From Alphaproteobacteria bacterium (lineage in GTDB: Bacteria; Pseudomonadota; Alphaproteobacteria; Rhodobacterales; Rhodobacteraceae): 64,000 nt of DNA. Made by a program: the position numbers and the translations under genes. The notes under the pieces are model-generated. The model had not been told where the DNA came from. It did no database searches and saw nothing but the letters and a program-made list of their open reading frames with translations. The stretch covers positions 41,002 to 105,001 of the forward strand of contig JAUHVK010000016.1 of NCBI GenBank assembly GCA_030425145.1, written 5' to 3'. Each line of letters begins with the position of its first letter. Positions within the stretch are counted from its first letter, which is position 1. Below, piece by piece: positions 8,491 through 17,455 of the stretch.

Positions 8491-9084
8491 ATGTCCCGAA
8501 CAAAACGCCTGACAGAGATCGAAAAGATGCAGATCGTCCGTGAGGCCGCGGAGGGTGTGTCGACGTCTGAGCTGGCTGAGCGTTTCGAGGTCACATCGCG
8601 GGCCGTGCGCTACGTCCTGAAAGCCGATGCCGAGCGTCAGATGGATGCTGCGATCCCGGTCTCGGCTGTCAGTGTGAAGGTCACGGCTGCGGAGCTTGCG
8701 GCGCTCGACGAGGTGCTGGCCGAGGCCGGAATCGAGAGCCGTGCCGAGGGGCTGCGGCGGCTGATCCAGGCGGCAGGCGGGGTGTTCGTTCCGGACGCGC
8801 AGATGGCAGCCGAAATGGCGCGATACAGGGCCTCGTTGCACGAGGTCGGCAATGGGGTCGCGCAGATCGCCAAGCAGATGACGCGGGCCAACCGGCAGGG
8901 GCAGGGCGCTGACGGTTCCACGAGTGCCGAGTTTTCGGAACTGCGCCTCGCGCAGATGCGCGGACTGGCGCGGTTCATCTTGGATTCCGCTGACGAGATC
9001 GATCTGCTCCTGCGCCGCCGTCGCGACGCGATGCAGCTCGAGGCCACGGCCGCGCTGAGGGAGTTTGCGCATGCGGCTGAATGA
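8491..9084 (+). CDS. MobC-like mobilization accessory protein with N-terminal helix-turn-helix
   Basis: A 197-residue protein. The N-terminal ~50 residues form a helix-turn-helix (IVREAAEGVSTSELAERFEV, then TSRAVRYVLK). The middle contains the MobC/relaxosome-type stretch ELAALDEVLAEAGIESRAEG, then VGNGVAQIAKQMTRANRQG; the rest is charged helix. Such proteins bind oriT and help the relaxase. The start at 8491 (ATG) is preferred over an in-frame GTG ten codons upstream. Its end overlaps the relaxase start by 14 bases, which supports joint expression. Confidence 0.75.
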   Translation: MSRTKRLTEIEKMQIVREAAEGVSTSELAERFEVTSRAVRYVLKADAERQMDAAIPVSAVSVKVTAAELAALDEVLAEAGIESRAEGLRRLIQAAGGVFVPDAQMAAEMARYRASLHEVGNGVAQIAKQMTRANRQGQGADGSTSAEFSELRLAQMRGLARFILDSADEIDLLLRRRRDAMQLEATAALREFAHAAE

Positions 9085-10084
9085 TGCCGTCGACGCTGTC
9101 ACCGGCGAGGTCTTTAGGGACGGTTGGAGCCGTATCCGGGGCTCGATGCAGGGGCTGCATGTCGCCAAGCAGAGCCAGCTTGTGCGCGCGGCAGCCGGGC
9201 ACCGTCCGGCGGTTTTCAAGGCGATCCGGGGTGGGGGCACGCATACCAAATCGCAGCTGATGAACCAGCTCGATTACCTCACCACCAAGTCCACCCATAT
9301 CGTGGACAGTAGCGGATTTCTGGACGGCAAGGCAAAGCTCGAGGCGAAGGATATTAAGGACCTGACCGAGCGCTTTGCCAAGCGGTGGGATGCGGGCTTC
9401 AAGCCCAAGCTCGGTCAGACCACCCACATGCTCATGTCCTTCCCTATCGGCACGCGGGGCGAGGATGTGCGCGATATTTCCGAAAGCGTGGCGAAGAGGT
9501 TCTTCCAGACCGATGAGGGGCATTTCGATTACATCATCGCGGTCCATGAAGACCGCGATCACCCCCATGCGCATCTCGTGCTGAACCGCCGCTCGCAGGA
9601 AGGCGAGTTCTTCTTTCTGGGGCGCAACCACCGCTTCAACTATGACGATTTCCGCCTCGCCATGGTCGAGGAGGCCGAGAAGTACGGCGTGCGGCTGGAG
9701 GCCACGCGGCGGGTGGATCGCGGCGTCGTGCATTACCCCGCCCGGACCAGCGAGGTCTATGCCGCGAAAGAAGAGGGGCGCGCACCCCGCGAGCGGGAAC
9801 GCGTTGGGGCTGACCTGACGCGGACGCTGGCCGAGATCGCCAACACCAGAACTGTCTACCACTCGCTGGCCGCGGAAGCCTCCCGGGAGGCCCGCGAAGA
9901 CATCGCCGCAGCCCTCTTCCGCGCGGGCGAGGTGCTGGCGCGTGGCGGGCAGGTGGACCGAACAGGAGATGTGTACATGGCCGAGGATCAAAGTTTCGAG
10001 GATCTAAGAAGCCTCTATGCGGAGAAGCTCGCGCGGGTACAGGGCATGATCGCCGACCGGAGGACGCGCAACTTATCCATCTGA
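9071..10084 (+). CDS. Relaxase/mobilization nuclease (VirD2-like), probably C-terminally truncated
   Basis: A 337-residue protein starting at the ATG at 9071 (a TTG two codons earlier is possible). The N-terminal relaxase domain is complete. The metal-binding histidine motif is seen as HEDRDHPHAHLVLNRR, preceded by THMLMSFPIGT, and a candidate active-site tyrosine lies in QLDYLTTKS. It would nick oriT and stay bound to the transferred strand. After LARVQGMIADR the sequence ends abruptly in RTRNLSI. Family members that I know carry a long C-terminal part after such a stretch, and the next bases encode the N-terminus of a coupling protein in another frame, so a deletion probably removed the C-terminal part. 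Confidence 0.8.
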   Translation: MRLNDAVDAVTGEVFRDGWSRIRGSMQGLHVAKQSQLVRAAAGHRPAVFKAIRGGGTHTKSQLMNQLDYLTTKSTHIVDSSGFLDGKAKLEAKDIKDLTERFAKRWDAGFKPKLGQTTHMLMSFPIGTRGEDVRDISESVAKRFFQTDEGHFDYIIAVHEDRDHPHAHLVLNRRSQEGEFFFLGRNHRFNYDDFRLAMVEEAEKYGVRLEATRRVDRGVVHYPARTSEVYAAKEEGRAPRERERVGADLTRTLAEIANTRTVYHSLAAEASREAREDIAAALFRAGEVLARGGQVDRTGDVYMAEDQSFEDLRSLYAEKLARVQGMIADRRTRNLSI

Positions 10085-10673
10085 TCATCGGCAGCTTCGC
10101 CGCTGCCGGCCTGATGCTGAGCCTCGCCCTCTCGGGATCGGCCCTCACACGCTTTGGCCAGACCCATTGGCAGTCTGCGCGCGAGATGAAGGCGAATGGT
10201 TTTTTCGGCGCGCCCGGCACCGGCTTCATCCTCGGCAAGCTCGGTTCCCCGAAGTCCCGCGCCAAGTACATCTGCTCGAAGGTCTTTCCGCATGCGCTGA
10301 TCGTGGCGCCCGCCGCGCGCTGCAGGGCAACGCGGGCGTGAAGCTCTACTTGACGCCGTTCGATGAAAAAACCGTCGAGGAGCTGAGCAAGGCGGTCGGC
10401 AAGACCACGAAGACCGTGGTGACGCGGTCTCAATCCATCGGCAAGAACCCCTTCGAGGGCCGCAGCCAATCCACACGGACCGAAGAAAGTTCCTTGCTCC
10501 CAGAAGATGAGGCGCGTCGCCTGCCGCTCGACGAAATCGTCATGGTGATCGATGCCCAGATGCCGGTCCGTGCGAAGCGGATCCAGTACTTTGACGACCG
10601 GCTGTTCAAGGCGATCCACGACGCACAGTCAGGGGAGTTTCCGTTTCCGGAGCCGGGGGGAGGGGGGCGCTAG
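10081..10673 (+). pseudogene. traG/virD4 coupling-protein remnant with the ATPase core deleted
   Basis: Frame 1 from 10081 encodes the N-terminal part of a VirD4/TraG coupling protein (IIGSFAAAGLMLSLALSGSA, then GFFGAPGTGFILGKLGSPKS, then KVFPHALIVAP). Immediately where the Walker A loop should follow, the sequence jumps at about 10308-10311 to the C-terminal region (RALQGNAGVKLYLTPFDEKT, then VVTRSQSIGKNPFEGRSQST, then MPVRAKRIQYFDDRLFKAIH) in frame 3, ending at 10673. Walker A, Walker B and most of the ATPase are missing and the two halves are out of frame. The gene cannot make a working coupling protein. Confidence 0.85.
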
Positions 10674-10690
10674 GCACGCTTCCGTTGAGT

Positions 10691-11008
10691 ATGCGCGCGA
10701 TGCCGATGACACCGGCTGCGAATGGGTCGGGTGGGCATGAGGCCGAAGTGGACGCTGCACACCAGGTCGCTGCTGGTCAACCGTCAGGGCAATCTGACGT
10801 TGTTCCAAAGAAAACCGCGCCTGTCGTTCAAGCGGTTATCGCCGAGGAGCAGCGTCAGATGGAGATGGATTTTGAGGGCCCGGTCGCGGATGCCGAGACA
10901 GTGGGCGTGGAAGACGAGGCGCGGATGCGTTCTGCCGTCGATGGCTTGGACGACATGGAAGCGATGCTGCAGGAGGGGGATGGAGGTGAAAAGCTGGTTG
11001 CTCGATAA
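10691..11008 (+). CDS. Hypothetical acidic protein
   Basis: About 105 residues, acidic and Ala/Glu/Gln-rich (VIAEEQRQMEMDFEGPVADA, then DGLDDMEAMLQEGDGG), low-complexity in style, with no recognised domain. It starts 17 bases after the coupling-protein remnant, so it may be the remaining downstream gene of the transfer operon. The start is uncertain (ATG at 10691 or 10700, or TTG at 10685). It could also be a fortuitous frame. Confidence 0.4.
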   Translation: MRAMPMTPAANGSGGHEAEVDAAHQVAAGQPSGQSDVVPKKTAPVVQAVIAEEQRQMEMDFEGPVADAETVGVEDEARMRSAVDGLDDMEAMLQEGDGGEKLVAR

Positions 11009-11354
11009 AGTGGCGGGCATGATTTTCTGCCAGGGCGGGCGGGAAGCTGACTTTCGCTGCGATCATGATATGGTCGGGCGGTTTCGGCGGAAGCTGACAT
11101 TCAGAAGATGTACAAACCGGTTTTTGGGCTGTGCCGCCGCAAGGTGGGATGGCGCCAAATGTAACCACTGCTGCGCGCAACCCGGAAAGCACGAATGCAC
11201 ATGAATCGCACCAAATTTCAAAGGCCCAATAGAAACACGCCATCGAGACAAAGTCCGCCCCCCGCAGTGGATTTTGTCATCGCTGCAGGGGCGCTGTCTC
11301 CTTTGCCGATTGATTTAGGTCGCGCGACTTGTCATCGCCCTTGTGCGCGATCGA
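11009..11354. other. Non-coding boundary stretch
   Basis: About 350 bases between the transfer remnants and the convergent LysR gene. No coherent gene, RNA or insertion sequence was recognised. Confidence 0.45.
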
Positions 11355-12335
11355 TTATGGTTCCTCTGTTTGTCCATAGGTGCGTTCTTCAAGGCTGATT
11401 TTCGAAAGTTCGGTCATGCACGTGGTCAGAAAGGCCGCCTCTGCGTTTGATTGGCGACGCGCGGGATTGATCACAAGATAGATGGAGACCATCGGCAAAT
11501 CGTCATAGGGCGGTAATTGCCGTACGTACCCGGCAACTTCATCGCGTTGCGCGACGTGCAGGGGTAAGGCACCGATGCCGATGTTGGCCATGATCAAGCG
11601 GCGGATTTCCGTGAGGTTCGAGGAGACGCCGCGCCAGCTGTTGGCGAGGCCAGCGCGGGCACGCAGCCGCGCTATGGCCTCAAGCGGCCCGCCCTCTGCC
11701 TCCGTTTGGAAGGCTACGAACGGCTCGCCCTCTATGTCACCTGGGTGGATTTCCGCCGCATGAAACAAGGGGTGGCGGGCCCCGCAGAACAGCCCGAAAT
11801 ACTCCCGGTAGAGCACGGTGGTCGTCAGGCTCTCTGGTTGCTTGGACAGCAGGCAGATGCCGAGACTGGCTCGGTTCTGGGAAACTGTTGTCACCACATC
11901 GTCGCTCTCTTCAACGGTGAAGGAATAGGTGACGTGCGGATGCGCCTGCGAAAACCGGCTTAGTATGTCATCGAAATGCACGGACATGACCGAGCTGGTC
12001 GTGGCGATTGATAAATGCCCTCGCAAGTCTGCGTTGTCTGCATCCATCAGGGAGGGCAACTGCGCAATCGTGCCGAAAATCCGGGCACATTCGCGATAAA
12101 GCGCCTGTCCGGCGCGGGTGACTGCAAATTCGTTGGGTTTGCGAATGATCAGTTGCTGACCGGTCGAGTCTTCCAGCCGCTTCAGGGCCGCCGAGACGGT
12201 GGGTTGTTTGAGGCCGAGCTGGTCGGCGGCTTTGGAAATCCCGCGCTGCTCGACGATAACCATAAAAGTACGAAGCAGATTCCAGTCCAGATTCCAGGGA
12301 AAGCGTTGTTGTTTGGGTAGGAGCATAATTTTCAT
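11355..12335 (-). CDS. LysR-family transcriptional regulator of the downstream catabolic operon
   Basis: A 326-residue LysR protein. The helix-turn-helix is near residues 20-65 (LLRTFMVIVEQRGISKAADQ, then PTVSAALKRLEDSTGQQLI), followed by an effector-binding domain with a co-inducer-type ESDDVVTTVSQNRASLGI. It is divergent from the ABC transporter/aminotransferase operon beginning at 12463, so it should control that operon. The 127-base gap contains the perfect palindrome GCTTGCATGCAAGC (12376-12389). A second ATG three codons in is possible. Confidence 0.85.
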   Translation of the reverse strand: MKIMLLPKQQRFPWNLDWNLLRTFMVIVEQRGISKAADQLGLKQPTVSAALKRLEDSTGQQLIIRKPNEFAVTRAGQALYRECARIFGTIAQLPSLMDADNADLRGHLSIATTSSVMSVHFDDILSRFSQAHPHVTYSFTVEESDDVVTTVSQNRASLGICLLSKQPESLTTTVLYREYFGLFCGARHPLFHAAEIHPGDIEGEPFVAFQTEAEGGPLEAIARLRARAGLANSWRGVSSNLTEIRRLIMANIGIGALPLHVAQRDEVAGYVRQLPPYDDLPMVSIYLVINPARRQSNAEAAFLTTCMTELSKISLEERTYGQTEEP

Positions 12336-12375
12336 CTATATTCGCGGTAGATTATATTTATTTGCGCAATGCTGC

Positions 12376-12389
12376 GCTTGCATGCAAGC
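12376..12389 (+). promoter_or_regulatory. Palindrome between LysR gene and catabolic operon: candidate operator
   Basis: GCTTGCATGCAAGC is a perfect 14-bp palindrome in the divergent intergenic region, beside a second imperfect dyad (GCGCAATGCTGCGC, 12364-12377). The T-N-A half-site structure resembles LysR sites. Binding is inferred. Confidence 0.5.
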
Positions 12390-12462
12390 CTTTTGATCAG
12401 CGACTCCCTTTCGCCAACACAACCGGGCAAGTCCCGCAACAATGACCAACAGGAGAAAACAC

Positions 12463-13239
12463 ATGACACTTCGCCGTACGATATTGAGATCCGCCGTGGC
12501 CGCCGCCGGCCTTTCGGTGTTTGGGCTGACCATGGCCGCTGCCGAGGAACTCGATACGCTCAAGGAAAAAGGCGTGATCCGGATCGCTATGTCAGGAGCC
12601 TACCCTCCGTTCAATTTCGTCAACGACCAGAACCAGGTGGTGGGTTTTGATCCGGCCATCGGCACCGAGATTGCCAAGCGAATGGGCATGGAAGCTGAGA
12701 TCGTCACCACCGCATGGGACGGTATCATCGGAGGACTGCTGGCCAACAAGTATGACGCCATCGTGGGGTCGATGACCATCACGGCAGAACGTGATGAAGT
12801 GGTCGACTTCGTCGGTCCCTACTATTCGGACAAGCGGGCGATCTTTACCAAGCCCGGGTCGGGCATCGCCTCTCTGGAAGATCTCGAAGGCAAGAAGGTT
12901 GGTCTTACATTGGGTGAGACGCACGAGGATTGGGCCCGTGAAAGAGGCTACAATATCAACACCTATAAAGGCTTGCCGGAGCTTCTGCTGGAGTTGGAAA
13001 ATGGCCGGGTGGACGCCATCGTGAACGATTCCATCGCTGCGATCCTTGCCATGGGTGAGAAGGGTCAGGAGTTTGAGATGTTCGGCGATCCGACGACCGA
13101 GCCCTTTGGCGCGGGCATTGCCATTCGCGAAGGCAACCCGGAACTGGCCGCAGCCATGCAGGCGGCGCTGGATTCCATGATGGAAGACGGCACTTATCTC
13201 GCCATCGCCGAGGAATGGATCGGCGCGGACATCCGCTGA
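12463..13239 (+). CDS. Polar amino acid ABC transporter, periplasmic substrate-binding protein
   Basis: A 258-residue family 3 solute-binding protein. The signal peptide spans about residues 1-27 (ends AAAEE). The mature protein carries the family signature IRIAMSGAYPPFNFVNDQNQ, then VGFDPAIGTEIAKRMG, and the ligand-site GSMTITAERDEVVDFVGPYY. The ATG at 12463 follows AGGAG at ideal spacing; an earlier ATG at 12442 is less good. It is the first gene of a long operon with two permeases and an ATPase. The ligand is probably a charged amino acid or derivative; judging from the enzymes downstream it may be a modified (N-acyl or beta) amino acid. Confidence 0.9.
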   Translation: MTLRRTILRSAVAAAGLSVFGLTMAAAEELDTLKEKGVIRIAMSGAYPPFNFVNDQNQVVGFDPAIGTEIAKRMGMEAEIVTTAWDGIIGGLLANKYDAIVGSMTITAERDEVVDFVGPYYSDKRAIFTKPGSGIASLEDLEGKKVGLTLGETHEDWARERGYNINTYKGLPELLLELENGRVDAIVNDSIAAILAMGEKGQEFEMFGDPTTEPFGAGIAIREGNPELAAAMQAALDSMMEDGTYLAIAEEWIGADIR

Positions 13240-13247
13240 TCCATCAT

Positions 13248-13271
13248 CCCCGCGTCTGCCATGGCGCGGGG
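13248..13271 (+). other. Intercistronic hairpin after the binding-protein gene
   Basis: CCCCGCG and CGCGGGG form a 7-bp stem with a 10-base loop just after the stop codon. There is no T-run. Such hairpins behind binding-protein genes commonly protect the 5' part of the mRNA and allow more binding protein than permease; that role is inferred. Confidence 0.5.
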
Positions 13272-13311
13272 ACCCTCTGCTCTGCCGCCATCTGCCTGAA
13301 GGGATCGCCAT

Positions 13312-13959
13312 ATGGACATAGAATTGATGCTCAAGGTCTATCCATTCTTTCTGGATGCGGCTTGGGTCACCATTCTACTATCAGTTCTGACGGCAATTCT
13401 CGGGCTGATCTGCGGGACATTGGGGGCAGCAGCGCGCCTTTCGCGCTTTGCCCTGCTGCGGTTCCTAGGGGTAGCCTATGTTAGCCTGTTTCGCGGCACG
13501 CCTGCGCTGATCCAGCTTTTCATTCTCTACTTCGGCGGACCGCAAATCGGCATCCAACTGGACGCCTTTGAGGCTGGGGTCATCGGACTTGGCATCAATG
13601 CCGGTGCCTACATGACCGAAACCATCCGCGGTGCGATTATTGCCATCGACAAGGGGCAGCGCGAAGCGGCACGGACGCTGGGCCTCAGCAGTTGGCAATC
13701 GACCTATAAGGTGATCCTGCCGCAGGCGGCGCGCTTGATGGTGCGCCCCTTGGGGGTAAACCTGAACATGTTGATCAAGGCGACGGCGTTGGTGGCGGCG
13801 ATCTCGGTGATCGAACTGACCTACACCGCACAGCGCTATATCGGCTCGACCTACAAACCGTTCGAAATGTTCCTGCTCGCCGGGGTTCTATACATGATCA
13901 TCATCTATGCGACGGGGCGGGGCGTAGCCTGGCTGGATCGCAAGGTGCGGATCACCTGA
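13312..13959 (+). CDS. Polar amino acid ABC transporter permease (HisM/GlnP type)
   Basis: A 215-residue inner-membrane permease with about five hydrophobic segments. The coupling (EAA) loop that contacts the ATPase is visible as REAARTLGLSSWQSTYKVIL, followed by PQAARLMVRPLG. The N-terminal region LFRGTPALIQLFILYFG is the hallmark of the HisMQ/GlnP family. It pairs with the next gene as a heterodimeric pore. RBS AAGGG is present. Confidence 0.92.
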   Translation: MDIELMLKVYPFFLDAAWVTILLSVLTAILGLICGTLGAAARLSRFALLRFLGVAYVSLFRGTPALIQLFILYFGGPQIGIQLDAFEAGVIGLGINAGAYMTETIRGAIIAIDKGQREAARTLGLSSWQSTYKVILPQAARLMVRPLGVNLNMLIKATALVAAISVIELTYTAQRYIGSTYKPFEMFLLAGVLYMIIIYATGRGVAWLDRKVRIT

Positions 13960-13977
13960 GCGCGAAAGGATTTCCAC

Positions 13978-14634
13978 ATGGGTCTCGATTTCTCCATTGT
14001 CCCCAAATACATGGACATCATTTTGCTGGGCGTCGGCTGGACCGTCGGCATCACCTTCGCCGCTGCTTTGCTGAGCTTTGTCGGGGGCGTCCTGTTCGCG
14101 GTCACTGCGCTCTATGCGCCGTGGATCGTGCGTCAGCCGTTCCGACTTATCGAATGGGTGTTCATGGGCACGCCGCTGCTTTTGCAACTATTCCTGATCT
14201 ACTTCGGCCTCGTACAGATTGGTATTGACCTACCAGCCTTTGTTGCCGGGATCATCGGGCTCGGGCTGCACTTTGCGGTTTACAATTCCGAATTGATCCA
14301 GACTGCGATCCTCGCTGTCGACAAAGGCCAGATGGAAGCCGCGCGTACGTTGGGTCTCAGCCGGGGGCAGGCGCTCCGCAAGGTGGTGGTGCCGCAGGCA
14401 GTGCGGGCCGTGATCCCGCCTATCGGCAACAACATGATCGCGCTTCTGAAGGACAGCGCACTTGTCTCAGTGATCGGCGTGAGCGAGCTGACACTCTCGG
14501 CACAACGCGTCATCGGCAAGACCTATCGCCCGTTTGAGTTCTACATCGTCGCGGCAGCATTCTACTACGTCATAAACCTTTGCATGGAATGGGTGCAGCG
14601 CAAGATCGAACGCCGCATCTCCATTTCGCGCTGA
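13978..14634 (+). CDS. Polar amino acid ABC transporter permease, second subunit
   Basis: A 218-residue permease of the same family as its upstream neighbour, with FMGTPLLLQLFLIYFG near the N-terminal third and the EAA loop MEAARTLGLSRGQALRKVVV, then PQAVRAVIPPIGNNM. It follows the first permease by 18 bases. The two permeases are paralogues but clearly diverged, as in other two-permease systems. Confidence 0.92.
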   Translation: MGLDFSIVPKYMDIILLGVGWTVGITFAAALLSFVGGVLFAVTALYAPWIVRQPFRLIEWVFMGTPLLLQLFLIYFGLVQIGIDLPAFVAGIIGLGLHFAVYNSELIQTAILAVDKGQMEAARTLGLSRGQALRKVVVPQAVRAVIPPIGNNMIALLKDSALVSVIGVSELTLSAQRVIGKTYRPFEFYIVAAAFYYVINLCMEWVQRKIERRISISR

Positions 14635-14649
14635 CCTCGGGAGGCCTCT

Positions 14650-15420
14650 ATGAGCGACCCCAAACAATTCGTCGAAATTCGCCATGCACAGAAATCGTTC
14701 GGCGATCTCGAAGTGCTCAAGGACATCAGCCTGACCGTTGAGCGCGGCCAGATCGTTGGCATCATCGGCTCTTCCGGCTCCGGCAAATCCACGCTGCTCA
14801 GGGCGATCAACGATCTTGATCCGTTGACCGGCGGGGAAGTCTGGCTCGATGGCACTCAGGTGAACAAGAAACTGCCGCACCGTCAGTATGAGGCGCATAT
14901 CAACGCCATGCGCCAGCAGGTTGGTATGGTGTTCCAGCACTTCAACCTTTTCCCGCATATGACCGCGCGGGAGAATGTCATAATGGCACCGATGCTCTTG
15001 AAGGGCATCTCCAGGGAAGAGGCGGACCGGTTGGCCGAAGAGCAACTCGACAAGGTCGGGATGCTGGAGCGGATCGACTATTACCCAACGCAGTTGTCTG
15101 GGGGACAGAAGCAACGTGTTGCCATTGCCCGCGCTCTGGCGATGAAACCCAAGCTGATGCTTTTTGACGAGGCGACCTCGGCGCTCGACCCGGAGTTGGT
15201 CGAAGAGGTCAATCTGGTCATGAAGAAACTCGCGGAAGAAGACATGACAATGATCATCGTCACGCACGAAATGGATTTCGCGGCCTCGGTCTGTGACCGG
15301 GTGCTGTTCATGGATCAAGGTGTGGTCGTCGAAGAAGGCCCGCCCAGTGTCCTGTTCAAGACCCCCACACAGGACCGCACCCGCGCGTTCCTGCGCAAAC
15401 ATCTGGAAGGTGCAGCGTGA
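14650..15420 (+). CDS. Polar amino acid ABC transporter ATP-binding protein
   Basis: A 256-residue ATPase of the GlnQ/HisP type. Walker A is GSSGSGKST (about 39-47), the Q-loop lies in [15 protein letters not shown], the signature is [15 protein letters not shown], Walker B is [14 protein letters not shown] and the switch histidine is in VTHEMDFA. It powers the two upstream permeases. Its stop overlaps the next start (GTGA), so the aminotransferase is translationally coupled to the transporter. Confidence 0.95.
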   Translation: MSDPKQFVEIRHAQKSFGDLEVLKDISLTVERGQIVGIIGSSGSGKSTLLRAINDLDPLTGGEVWLDGTQVNKKLPHRQYEAHINAMRQQVGMVFQHFNLFPHMTARENVIMAPMLLKGISREEADRLAEEQLDKVGMLERIDYYPTQLSGGQKQRVAIARALAMKPKLMLFDEATSALDPELVEEVNLVMKKLAEEDMTMIIVTHEMDFAASVCDRVLFMDQGVVVEEGPPSVLFKTPTQDRTRAFLRKHLEGAA

Positions 15421-16766
15421 GCGACGACTCGTTCCTCTTTTATCAATCCCGCAACCCGCGTCCGTTTCTGGACTACGGCGAGGGCATCTATCTCTTCGAC
15501 GAGAGCGGCAAGCGCTATATCGATGGATCAAGCGGCGCGATGGTGTCGAACATCGGTCATTCCAACCCGCGCGTCCTGGCCAAAATGAAGGCGCAGATGG
15601 ACAAGGCGACCTTTGGCTATCGCCTGCATTTCCGCACCCATCCGTCCGAGGATCTGGCGGCCAAGACCGTGGCCATGACACCCGAAGGACTGGACCGTGT
15701 GTTCTTTGTATCCGGCGGGTCCGAGGCGGTGGAAAGCGCGGTTAAACTGGCGCGGCAGTATGCGCTGACTCAAGGACAGGGTAGCCGCTACAAGGTGATT
15801 TCCCGTTTCCCGTCTTACCATGGCTGCACTTTCGGGGCGCTGGACCTGACGGGCTATGACCCGCTCCGTGCGCCTTTCGCGCCGCTGATGGAAGGCATGC
15901 CAAAGATCGCCGCGCCCGCCACGTACCTCGACCGTGACAATCTCACCGAAGAGGCGCGGGGGCTGAAATATGCGGAATTGCTCCGCGACAAAATCATAGA
16001 GGAAGGACCGGACACGGTTCTGGCCTTCATCATGGAGCCGGTCGGTGGGGCCTCGACCGGGGCGCTGGTCGCGCCCGACAGCTATTATGCTCGCATTCGC
16101 GAAATTTGCGACGAGTATGGCGTGCTGCTTATCTACGACGAGGTGATGACTGGTGCGGGACGCACCGGCAAATTTCTCGCCGCCGAGCATTGGGGCATCA
16201 CACCGGACCTTGTCGCAATGTCCAAGGGTTTTGGCGCGGGCTACGCCCCGCTTGGCGCTATCATCGCAGGCAAGAGGCTCGTGGAGCCGGTCCTTGATGC
16301 GGGCGGCTTCCTGCATGGCTTCACTTATGCGGGCAATCCGCTCGCCTGTTCCGCCGGGCTCGCCGTGCTCGAAGAGATGGAGGATCAGGGGCTGATTGAG
16401 AACGCCGCCCGCATGGGCGATGTGCTCATGGAGCAGTTGCAGGGCCTAATGGACCGCTATCCGTTCATCGGGGATGTGCGGGGCAAGGGGCTGCTGACCG
16501 CCTTTGAATTCGTCGCGGATCGAACCACTATGGAGCCGCTCGACCCAAAACTGAACGCCTATGATCGCCTTGTCGAACTGGCTTATACGCGCGGTCTCAT
16601 CCTCTATTCGCGGCGCACCCGGGGCGGCACTGCAGGCGACCACTTCCTCGTCGCGCCGCCGCTGATCATCACCAAAGAGCAGATCGGTGAGATGATTGAC
16701 ATCTTGCGGAGTGCGCTTGATGTCTTCGCCGAAGACTTGGGTCTGCCGGTCGAGGTTGCCGCATGA
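15417..16766 (+). CDS. Class III PLP-dependent aminotransferase (omega-amino/beta-amino acid type)
   Basis: A 449-residue PLP enzyme of the acetylornithine/beta-alanine transaminase class. Cofactor-site features are [20 protein letters not shown] (about 95-114), the glycine-rich SYHGCT, the [15 protein letters not shown] strand carrying the pyridine-binding Asp, and the Schiff-base lysine in [15 protein letters not shown]. These enzymes act on amino groups remote from the alpha position. It starts with GTG overlapping the ATPase stop and overlaps the next start (ATGA). With the CoA-transferase and thiolase downstream it most likely converts a beta-amino acid to a beta-keto acid; that is inference. 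Confidence 0.9.
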   Translation: MSDDSFLFYQSRNPRPFLDYGEGIYLFDESGKRYIDGSSGAMVSNIGHSNPRVLAKMKAQMDKATFGYRLHFRTHPSEDLAAKTVAMTPEGLDRVFFVSGGSEAVESAVKLARQYALTQGQGSRYKVISRFPSYHGCTFGALDLTGYDPLRAPFAPLMEGMPKIAAPATYLDRDNLTEEARGLKYAELLRDKIIEEGPDTVLAFIMEPVGGASTGALVAPDSYYARIREICDEYGVLLIYDEVMTGAGRTGKFLAAEHWGITPDLVAMSKGFGAGYAPLGAIIAGKRLVEPVLDAGGFLHGFTYAGNPLACSAGLAVLEEMEDQGLIENAARMGDVLMEQLQGLMDRYPFIGDVRGKGLLTAFEFVADRTTMEPLDPKLNAYDRLVELAYTRGLILYSRRTRGGTAGDHFLVAPPLIITKEQIGEMIDILRSALDVFAEDLGLPVEVAA

Positions 16767-17455
16767 GACTACCGAACAAGACCTGCGCGATGGGAGCCAC
16801 CATTGCCCGGATCAACGATGGCGACACCGTGATGGTCGGCGGATTTGGCGTTCCGGGCACGCCGATGACGTTGATTCATGCGCTTGTCGCCCATGGCGCA
16901 AAGAACCTGACCATCATCAAGAATGATGCTAACGAGCCGGGCATGGGCATCGACCATCTGTTGCGTGCGGGTTTGGTCAAGCGTCTGATCACCACGCATC
17001 TGGGCCTGAATGCCCATGCGATTGGCCTGATGAACGCGGGCAAGATTGAGGTGGAGTTCAACGCGCAGGGCATTCTGGCCGAGCGCATCCGCGCAGGCGG
17101 TGCTGGCATCGGCGCGATCTTGAGCGATGTCGGTATCGACACCGAACTGGCCCAAGGCAAGCAGATCGTCGAGGTAGAGGGCAAGCCACATCTGGTAGAG
17201 ACCGCACTGCGCGCCGATGTGGCACTGATCCATGCCGACCGTGCCGATCCTTTTGGCAACCTTGGGTATGTCGCCACGGCGCGAAACTTTAATCCAGTCA
17301 TGGCCATGGCCGCCAAATGCGTGATCGTCGAGGCCGAAGCGGTCGTTCCCTTGGGCGCACTGCCTGCCGACGCGGTTCAGACGCCCGGCGTGTTTGTCGA
17401 CCATGTGGTCGCGCTGGAAACGCTCACCGAGGAGTATGCCGTTGTCGAGCGCTAG
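16763..17455 (+). CDS. 3-oxoacid CoA-transferase, subunit A
   Basis: The 230-residue alpha subunit of a family I CoA-transferase (AtoD/ScoA/PcaI type). It carries the family opening GDTVMVGGFGVPGTP (about 21-35) and the G-rich region IRAGGAGIGAILSDVGIDTE. With subunit B it would transfer CoA, normally from succinyl-CoA or acetyl-CoA, to a 3-keto acid. It is translationally coupled to the aminotransferase (ATGA overlap) and its end overlaps subunit B. Confidence 0.92.
   Translation: MRLPNKTCAMGATIARINDGDTVMVGGFGVPGTPMTLIHALVAHGAKNLTIIKNDANEPGMGIDHLLRAGLVKRLITTHLGLNAHAIGLMNAGKIEVEFNAQGILAERIRAGGAGIGAILSDVGIDTELAQGKQIVEVEGKPHLVETALRADVALIHADRADPFGNLGYVATARNFNPVMAMAAKCVIVEAEAVVPLGALPADAVQTPGVFVDHVVALETLTEEYAVVER

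Noticed and set aside
8026..9991. Long minus-strand frames across the mobilization genes
   Set aside because: They are antisense to the MobC-like and relaxase genes, which carry the recognisable HTH and His motifs.
14467..15681. A 404-residue open frame on the minus strand
   Set aside because: Antisense to the ABC ATPase, whose Walker and signature motifs are intact.
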